From JBFHNV01 sp965365655 (GTDB lineage: Bacteria; Pseudomonadota; Gammaproteobacteria; HK1): DNA of 11,841 bases. Positions 7,332 through 11,841 of this stretch are shown piece by piece; within the stretch, counting starts at the first letter, position 1, and the number at the start of each line of letters is the position of its first letter. Both the position numbers and the translations under genes were made by a program. The stretch lies in the NCBI GenBank assembly GCA_965365655.1, contig CBDUCN010000148.1:1-11841 (forward strand). Reading direction: 5' to 3'. Under the pieces are notes generated by a model. The model searched no databases. It saw only the letters and a list, made by a program, of their open reading frames with translations, and was not told the DNA's origin.

Positions 7332-7670
7332 ATGGACAGACGTCGATTCGATCGCGAGCCGACCAACCTCGAGCTCTACGCGCAGGTCGGGCCGCAGGGG
7401 CATCAGCGGCTTCGCGCGCGCGACATCAGCACCGAGGGGGTGTTCGTCGAGGGCTGGTCCACGCCGCCGGCGCAGGGTGCCCTGGTGAACCTCACCTTCG
7501 TGGTCAACGGCGGGCGGATGGTGAAGCTGCTGCGCCGCGAGGCCGTGGTGTCCCGGGTGACCGACAGCGGCGTGGGCCTGGTGCACGGCGGACGGGCGGG
7601 CGCGCCGGTGCGCGGGCGCACCGCGAGGTCGTCGCCGTGGTCGTCGCTGCGCTGGCCCGAGGTCGACTGA
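7332..7670 (+). CDS. Small PilZ-domain protein, probable cyclic di-GMP effector
   Basis: 112 residues from ATG 7332. A GGAGGG SD (7320-7325) six bases upstream picks this start over longer in-frame extensions, which are Arg-rich. The PilZ signature is visible: RRRFDR gives RxxxR with Arg4 and Arg8, and DISTEG (31-36) gives DxSxxG with Asp31, Ser33 and Gly36. Between and after these are alternating strands as expected of the six-stranded barrel (LELYAQV, GVFVEGW, ALVNLTFVV, AVVSRVTDSGVGLV). Known PilZ proteins bind c-di-GMP through exactly these residues. The last 25 or so residues (GGRAGAPVRGRT to PEVD) fall outside the barrel and are basic. It is a single-domain protein with no output domain, so its partner is unknown. 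It lies 208 bases downstream of the GGDEF-EAL gene on the same strand and may have its own promoter or leader. It converges with the lyase gene, 12 bases between stops. Confidence 0.85.
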   Translation: MDRRRFDREPTNLELYAQVGPQGHQRLRARDISTEGVFVEGWSTPPAQGALVNLTFVVNGGRMVKLLRREAVVSRVTDSGVGLVHGGRAGAPVRGRTARSSPWSSLRWPEVD

Positions 7671-7682
7671 CGCCCGAGCCGC

Positions 7683-8597
7683 TCAGCCCGGCGGGCGGTT
7701 GTGCTCGCGCGCCGCGATGCGCTCGGCGCGCGCGACGAGGCGGCGCGCGCGCTCGACCACCGGGATGTCGATCATCTTGCCGTCCAGGGTCCAGGACCCG
7801 CGCCCCGCGGCGGCGTGCTGCGCGTCCAGCTCCACGATGCGCCTGGCGCGTGCGACCTGCTCGGGGTCGGGGCTGAAGCCCGCGTTCAGCGCCGCGACGT
7901 TCTTCGGGTGGATGCACGACGCGCCCTCGAAGCCGAAGCGCGCGGACTCGCGCACCATCGCGAGGAACGCGTCCTCGTCGTCGTAGTCGGCCACCGTGCC
8001 CATGAGCCCCATCGGCATCAGCCCCGCCGAGCGCGCCGCGATGGACGCCTGCTGCTTCGGGTAGCGGAAGACGGCCGGGTCCGGCGCGAAGCCCATGTCC
8101 AGCGCGAAGTCCTCGCCGCCGAGCACCACCGAGACCAGCCGCGGCGACGCCTTCGCGATCGCGTGCATCGCGAAGAACGCGTCCGCGGTCTCCACCATCG
8201 GGATCAGGCGGGTGTGGCCCGCGCGCATGCCGCGCGCGGCCTCGGCCTCGCCCACCGCCTCGGCGAGCAGCGCCACGTGCTCGGGCCCGCGCACCTTGGG
8301 CAGGAACAGCGCGCTCACCTCGGGGCACACCGACGCCTCGATGTCGCGCGCCGCGAGCCCCAGCGGGCGGTTGATGCGCACCAGCACGTCGGTGCCGTGC
8401 GCCGAGATGCGCGCCGCGGCGTCGCGCACCAGCGCGCGCGCGGCGTCCTTCTCCGCGGGCGGGATGCTGTCCTCGAGGTCGAGGATGACGCCGTCGGCGC
8501 CGCGCGCGTGGGCCTTGTCCACGAAGCGCGGCACGTTCACCGGCACGTAGAGCAGCGAGCGCCACACCGGCAGATCGGGGATCGGGGTCTCGGTCAC
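7683..8597 (-). CDS. CitE-like CoA-ester lyase (HpcH/HpaI aldolase family)
   Basis: 304 residues from GTG 8597. The start is supported by a strong AGGAGG SD five bases upstream. The family layout is complete: RSLLYVPVNVPRF (13-25), VILDLEDSIPPAEK (37-50), VRINRP with Arg74, IPMVETA with Glu136, GGEDFALDMG with Asp163, and SCIHPKNVAALNAGFSP (227-243). Arg74, Glu136 and Asp163 correspond to the CoA-ester carboxylate contact and the Mg2+ ligands of the family. Such proteins cleave (or form) malyl-CoA, beta-methylmalyl-CoA or citramalyl-CoA, giving an acyl-CoA plus glyoxylate or pyruvate; they are not the citrate lyase complex subunit unless partner genes are present, and none are here. The gene lies 10 bases after the CoA-transferase stop, a pairing also known from itaconate-degradation clusters. 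Which CoA ester is cleaved is not visible in the sequence. Cytoplasmic. Confidence 0.93.
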   Translation of the reverse strand: MTETPIPDLPVWRSLLYVPVNVPRFVDKAHARGADGVILDLEDSIPPAEKDAARALVRDAAARISAHGTDVLVRINRPLGLAARDIEASVCPEVSALFLPKVRGPEHVALLAEAVGEAEAARGMRAGHTRLIPMVETADAFFAMHAIAKASPRLVSVVLGGEDFALDMGFAPDPAVFRYPKQQASIAARSAGLMPMGLMGTVADYDDEDAFLAMVRESARFGFEGASCIHPKNVAALNAGFSPDPEQVARARRIVELDAQHAAAGRGSWTLDGKMIDIPVVERARRLVARAERIAAREHNRPPG

Positions 8598-8602
8598 GGA
8601 TG

Positions 8603-8608
8603 CCTCCT
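8603..8608 (-). promoter_or_regulatory. Strong Shine-Dalgarno site deciding a GTG start
   Basis: AGGAGG (minus strand) stands five bases before GTG 8597 and shares one base with the TGA stop (8610-8608) of the CoA-transferase gene. This supports the GTG start of the lyase and suggests translational coupling between the two genes. Confidence 0.75.
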
Positions 8609-9975
8609 CACAGCACGCCCTCGGCCTCGAGCGACGCGATGTCGTCGCCCGACAGGCCCAGTGTGCCCAGGATCGCCTCGTTGTGCTCGCCGAGCGCCGG
8701 CGCCGGTGAGCGGAAGCCGCCGGGCGTCGACGACAGGCGCGGGAACACGTTGTGGTGCGGCAGCCAGCCGAGATCCTCGTCGGGCAGCTCGACGATCACC
8801 TCGCGCTCCGCGAAGTGCGGATCCTCGCTGATCTGCGCGATGTCGTAGACCGGGGCGACGGTGACCTGCTCGCGGTCGAAGATCGCCATCGCCTCGTCCA
8901 GCGTGCGCTCGCCGATCCACGCGCCGACGATGGCGTCCACCTCGTCGCGGTGCGCGATGCGATCCTCGTTCGTGCGAAAGCGCGGGTCCTGGTTCATGTC
9001 GTCGCGGCCGATGACGCGGAAGATTCGCTCGGCCATGGACTGCATCGAGCCCGACATCGCGAGCCAGCGGCCGTCCGCGGTGCGGTAGACGTTGCGCGGC
9101 GACGCGGTCGTGGAGCCGCTGCCGACGCGCGGTCGCACCTCGCCGGTCAGGCGGTGCCACGCGGCCTCGGCGCCCATCACGGAGAAGATCGGCTCGAGCA
9201 GCGAGAGGTCGACGACCTGTCCCGCGCCGCCTTTCAGCTCCACCTCGCGCAGCGCCGTCATCACCGCGAAGGCCCCCTGTATGCCCGCGATCATGTCGGC
9301 CATCGCGAGCGGCGGCAGCACCGGCTCGCGGTCCTCGAAGCCGTTGCGGTACGCGAAGCCGGACATCGCCTCCACCAGCGTGCCGAAGCCGGGTCGGTGG
9401 CGGTACGGGCCGGTCTGCCCGAAGCCGGAGATGCGCACCACCACCAGCGTGGCGTTGCGCCCGAGCAGCACGTCGGGGCCGAGGCCCATCGCCTCCAGCG
9501 TGCCCGGGGTGTAGTTCTCGATCAGCACCTGCGCGCCCGCGACGAGGTCCAGCAGCAGCGCCTTGCCGCGCGCCGTGCGCAGGTTCAGCGTGACGCTCTT
9601 CTTGTTGCGCCCGTACACCTTCCACGACACGGGCACGCCGCGCGGGCGCCAGTGCCTGAGCGGGTCGCCCTTGCCCGGCGGCTCGATCTTGATCACCTCC
9701 GCGCCGTGGTCCGCGAGCTGCAGGCTCAGCATGTTGCCGGCGACCAGCCGCGACAGGTCGAGCACGCGGATCCCGTCAAGCGGGCCGCGCGAGGACGCGT
9801 CGAACCGCTTGCGGTGCAGCGCCGGGGCGTCGGGGCGGGCGGCGGGTCGCGTCACGGCCGGCGTGCGTACGGGCTGCGGGGGCCGCCGGCGCGCGGCACG
9901 CGCCGACCGCGCGGGCGCCTCGCGTGCGCTGTCGTCGGCGTCGGGGCGCGTGCTCCGTCGCGGCGGGACGCACAC
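8608..9975 (-). CDS. Family III CoA-transferase (CaiB/BaiF type)
   Basis: The open frame from GTG 9975 gives 455 residues. Family features begin near residue 64: GPLDGIRVLDLSRLVAG, GAEVIKIEPPGKGDPLRHW, YGRNKKSVTLNLRTARGKA, ENYTPGTLEAMGLG and SGFGQTGPYRHRPGFG. Asp227 in PPLAMADMIAG is the catalytic aspartate expected to form the aspartyl-CoA anhydride. Family III enzymes move CoA between carboxylic acids (formyl-CoA:oxalate, carnitine, itaconate, mesaconate and others); the substrates here cannot be named. The start is uncertain: residues 1-60 are Arg/Pro/Ala-rich and unlike the family, and the SD before GTG 9975 is only two bases away. GTG 9855 would give 415 residues, closer to the family's usual 400, but has no clear SD. 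It lies between the TPP-enzyme gene (29-base gap from 9975) and the lyase gene (10-base gap), so it is very probably in the same operon and supplies the CoA ester cleaved by the lyase. Confidence 0.9.
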   Translation of the reverse strand: MCVPPRRSTRPDADDSAREAPARSARAARRRPPQPVRTPAVTRPAARPDAPALHRKRFDASSRGPLDGIRVLDLSRLVAGNMLSLQLADHGAEVIKIEPPGKGDPLRHWRPRGVPVSWKVYGRNKKSVTLNLRTARGKALLLDLVAGAQVLIENYTPGTLEAMGLGPDVLLGRNATLVVVRISGFGQTGPYRHRPGFGTLVEAMSGFAYRNGFEDREPVLPPLAMADMIAGIQGAFAVMTALREVELKGGAGQVVDLSLLEPIFSVMGAEAAWHRLTGEVRPRVGSGSTTASPRNVYRTADGRWLAMSGSMQSMAERIFRVIGRDDMNQDPRFRTNEDRIAHRDEVDAIVGAWIGERTLDEAMAIFDREQVTVAPVYDIAQISEDPHFAEREVIVELPDEDLGWLPHHNVFPRLSSTPGGFRSPAPALGEHNEAILGTLGLSGDDIASLEAEGVL

Positions 9976-10004
9976 CCTGCCGGCTCGCGATCAGCGCCGG
10001 TCAT

Positions 10005-11687
10005 TCACTGCGCCTCCCACGCGAGCGGCGCGATCGCGTCGATGTCGGTCGCGACGTCGATCACCACCGGGCGCCCGGCGACCAGCGCGCGGTCGAGCGC
10101 GGCGCCCAGCTCGCCGGGCTCGTCGACCCGGATGCCGAGCGCGCCGATCTCGGTGGCGATGCGCGCGAAGTCGACTTCCCGGTGCACCCACAGCTCCCGC
10201 GAGCGCTCGGTCGCGCGGCCCTCGTACGCGACGTCGAAGCCCCGCTTCGACTGGTTGCCGGCGTGGTTGTTGTTGACGACGGTGATCGCGTCGATGCCGC
10301 AGCGCACCGCGGTCTCCACCTCCGCGATGTGGTACCAGAAGCCGAGGTCGCCGGTGAAGGTCACCACCGGGCGATCGGGCAGCGCGCACTTCGCGCCGAG
10401 GCCGGCAGGGAAGGCCCAGCCGAGGTGGCCGGCGCTGCGCACGAAGCCCTGCGTGGGATGGCGCAGCTCGAACATGCTCGCCATCCACATCCCGGCGTGG
10501 CCGGTGTCCACGACCAGCAGCGCGTCCTGCGGCAGCCAGCGCGAGAGCTCGCTGCACAGCCGCTCCGGGCGCAGCGGGGCGTTGTCGGACGCGGTCAGCG
10601 CGGAGCGCTCCTGGCGCCATGCCGAGGCCAGCTCGCGCACGCGCTGCAGCCACGCGCTGCGATCCACCGCCGGCATCTCCGCGGCCGCCGCGCACATCGC
10701 GTCCAGCGTCTGCCGCGCGTCGGCCTGGATCCCGACCGCGGCGGGATAGTTGCGTCCGATCGCCGCCGGGTCGATGTCGACCTGGACCACGGTGGTGCCG
10801 GGGCGCGGCAGGCGCCAGAAGTGGGTGACCATGCTGCCGGCCGCGGTGCCGACGAAGAACGCGAGATCCGCCTCGTGCAGCGCCTGGCTCGCGGAGCGCC
10901 GCGAGTAGGTGCCGGGCACGCCGACGGCCAGCGGGTGGCTGTCCGGCATCAGGTCGCGCCCGTTCAGCGACGTCGCGACCGGCACCTGCAGCGCGTCGGC
11001 CAGCGCGCGCAGCGCGTCGCCGGCGCCGGAATGGCGCGCGCCGCCGCCGGCGACGATCACCGGGCGCTCGGCGGCCGCGATCAGCTCGAGCGCGCGGCGC
11101 ACGTCGTGCGGATCCGGCAGCGGGCGCAGCGGCGGCACCTGCCGGAACGCGTCGTCCACCGTGACCTCGATGTCCGCCTCCTCGCGGTCGATCTCGCCCT
11201 CCTGGCCCTGGAACTGCAGGTGCACCGGGCCCGGGCGGCCGCTCGTCGCGACGCGGAAGGCCTGGCGCAGCATGTCGGGAAAGCGCTGCGCGGCGTCCAC
11301 CGACGCGTTCCACTTGGTGTAGGGCTCGAAGGCCGGCAGGTCCTCCGCCTCCTGGTACAGCCCGCGCCAGCGCCGGTCGGGGCGGCTGCCGCCGGTCATC
11401 GCGATCACCGGCGAGCTCGCGAGCCACGCGTCGCGAAGGCCCGCCGCGAGGTTCAGCGCGCCCACCTGCTGCGCCATGCACACGCCGGGGCGCGCGCTCG
11501 CGCGCGCGTAGCCGTCGGCCATGTAGGCCGCGGGCTTCTCGCCGTGCGCGTGGATGCAGCGGATGCCGGTGTGGCGCTCCATCTCCGCCATCGAGCGGCG
11601 CAGCACCGCCGGCACCATGAACACGTGGCTCACGCCGTAGCCCGAGAGGGTCTGCGCCAGGCAGCGGGCGCCGGTCATGCGGGTCAT
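10005..11687 (-). CDS. TPP-dependent enzyme, acetolactate-synthase-like
   Basis: 560 residues from ATG 11687, chosen because GGAGG (11699-11703) lies 11 bases upstream and family proteins begin just before TGARCLAQTLSGYGV; ATG 11741 (578 residues), ATG 11705 and ATG 11678 are alternatives. The N-terminal pyrimidine-binding domain has the catalytic glutamate Glu50 in HGEKPAAYMADGYARAS; the usual His before it is Gly here. A central domain follows (ERPVIVAGGGARHSGA, later VVQVDIDPAAIGRNYP). The C-terminal TPP domain has Asp447 in TGDLGFWYHIAEVETAV and NNN at 472-474, matching GDG-x(~25)-NN except that the second Gly is Leu. The family includes acetolactate synthase, glyoxylate carboligase, benzoylformate decarboxylase and oxalyl-CoA decarboxylase. 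Glu50 argues against glyoxylate carboligase, which lacks it, and no FAD or regulatory-subunit partner is visible. As first gene of the operon with a CoA-transferase and CoA-ester lyase, it probably acts on a 2-oxo acid in a catabolic route. Cytoplasmic. Confidence 0.9.
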   Translation of the reverse strand: MTRMTGARCLAQTLSGYGVSHVFMVPAVLRRSMAEMERHTGIRCIHAHGEKPAAYMADGYARASARPGVCMAQQVGALNLAAGLRDAWLASSPVIAMTGGSRPDRRWRGLYQEAEDLPAFEPYTKWNASVDAAQRFPDMLRQAFRVATSGRPGPVHLQFQGQEGEIDREEADIEVTVDDAFRQVPPLRPLPDPHDVRRALELIAAAERPVIVAGGGARHSGAGDALRALADALQVPVATSLNGRDLMPDSHPLAVGVPGTYSRRSASQALHEADLAFFVGTAAGSMVTHFWRLPRPGTTVVQVDIDPAAIGRNYPAAVGIQADARQTLDAMCAAAAEMPAVDRSAWLQRVRELASAWRQERSALTASDNAPLRPERLCSELSRWLPQDALLVVDTGHAGMWMASMFELRHPTQGFVRSAGHLGWAFPAGLGAKCALPDRPVVTFTGDLGFWYHIAEVETAVRCGIDAITVVNNNHAGNQSKRGFDVAYEGRATERSRELWVHREVDFARIATEIGALGIRVDEPGELGAALDRALVAGRPVVIDVATDIDAIAPLAWEAQ

Positions 11688-11841
11688 CTCGGGTCGTGCC
11701 TCCATCGCCGGTGCCCGTTCCAGACGGGTGACCGTGAACATGCTGCACCGCTGGCAGCTCCGGGAACAGTCGCCTCGTATTCGCTACGCGTGCCCTGGCT
11801 CTCTCTCCCGGTATCGGGCGAGGGAATGGCTCCGGATGCGT
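11688..11841 (-). other. Upstream region of the TPP-enzyme operon
   Basis: About 150 bases lie between the preferred start and the window edge. I see no gene and no convincing -35/-10 pair. A small CCCG-ATAC-CGGG stem is at 11807-11818, and the least GC-rich stretch is about 11775-11785 (TCGTATTCGCTACG, minus strand read as CGTAGCGAATACGA). A promoter for the operon is expected here or beyond the edge. Confidence 0.3.
11699..11703 (-). promoter_or_regulatory. Shine-Dalgarno site supporting the internal start at 11687
   Basis: GGAGG on the minus strand lies 11 bases before ATG 11687 (and 20 before ATG 11678). ATG 11741 and ATG 11705 have poorer upstream sequence, so this site is why the shorter protein was chosen. 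Confidence 0.45.

Noticed and set aside
4778..7366. 862-codon minus-strand frame opposite the GGDEF-EAL gene
   Set aside because: Its translation is His/Arg/Val-rich and low in complexity, with no domain; the plus strand has a complete four-domain protein over the same bases.
7671..7682. Bidirectional terminator between the converging PilZ and lyase genes
   Set aside because: The 12-base gap is too short for a stem-loop and shows no T-run on either strand.
8752..10749. 665-codon plus-strand frame opposite the CoA-transferase and TPP-enzyme genes
   Set aside because: It spans two well-supported minus-strand genes and shows no recognisable motif.
10005..11687. Calling the TPP enzyme ilvB, oxc or gcl
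   Set aside because: The motifs fit the superfamily but no regulatory subunit or other diagnostic partner is present, and Glu50 argues against glyoxylate carboligase.
9991..11748. 585-codon minus-strand frame overlapping the TPP-enzyme gene in another frame
   Set aside because: Arg/Gly-rich shadow frame; only the frame ending at 10005 carries the TPP motifs.

Overview
The window is GC-rich throughout (roughly two thirds or more G+C by eye) and densely coded on both strands with good Shine-Dalgarno (SD) sites. Its proteins are of proteobacterial type: an unorthodox hybrid histidine kinase of the BarA/TorS sort, a GGDEF-EAL response regulator, a PilZ protein and a CaiB/CitE/TPP-enzyme catabolic cluster. 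A high-GC gammaproteobacterium, or possibly a betaproteobacterium, fits best, but the lineage cannot be fixed from the sequence alone. I see no tRNA, rRNA, CRISPR array, insertion sequence or phage gene.

Left half (1-7670): a signalling island. On the minus strand, a PhnD-like periplasmic binding protein (373-1674) precedes the N-terminus of a membrane sensor (1-317, cut by the window edge). There is no ABC permease or ATPase beside the binding protein in the window, which suggests a sensory rather than a transport role. Divergently, after a 545-base gap, come a hybrid kinase with HisKA, HATPase, two REC domains and an HPt domain (2220-4799), a REC-PAS-GGDEF-EAL response regulator (4838-7123), and a small PilZ protein (7332-7670). 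Read together these form a candidate circuit: periplasmic ligand, binding protein, one or two membrane sensors, HPt phosphotransfer, control of cyclic di-GMP level, PilZ read-out. The two membrane sensors appear to share a similar short periplasmic domain.

Right half (7683-11687, minus strand): a three-gene metabolic operon read right to left. It encodes a TPP-dependent acetolactate-synthase-like enzyme, a family III (CaiB/BaiF) CoA-transferase and a CitE-like CoA-ester lyase. The last two have a 10-base gap, and the SD of the lyase touches the stop of the transferase. The set suggests activation of a C4-C6 hydroxy or dicarboxylic acid as a CoA ester, retro-Claisen cleavage to acetyl-CoA plus a 2-oxo acid (glyoxylate or pyruvate), and TPP-dependent chemistry on the 2-oxo acid. 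The substrate is not determined by the sequence. This operon converges on the PilZ gene with 12 bases between the stops.

The most interesting items are the binding-protein/two-sensor/c-di-GMP circuit, the 146-residue acidic tail of the binding protein with an internal repeat, the insertion separating the I-site from GGDEF, and the unassigned CoA/TPP operon.
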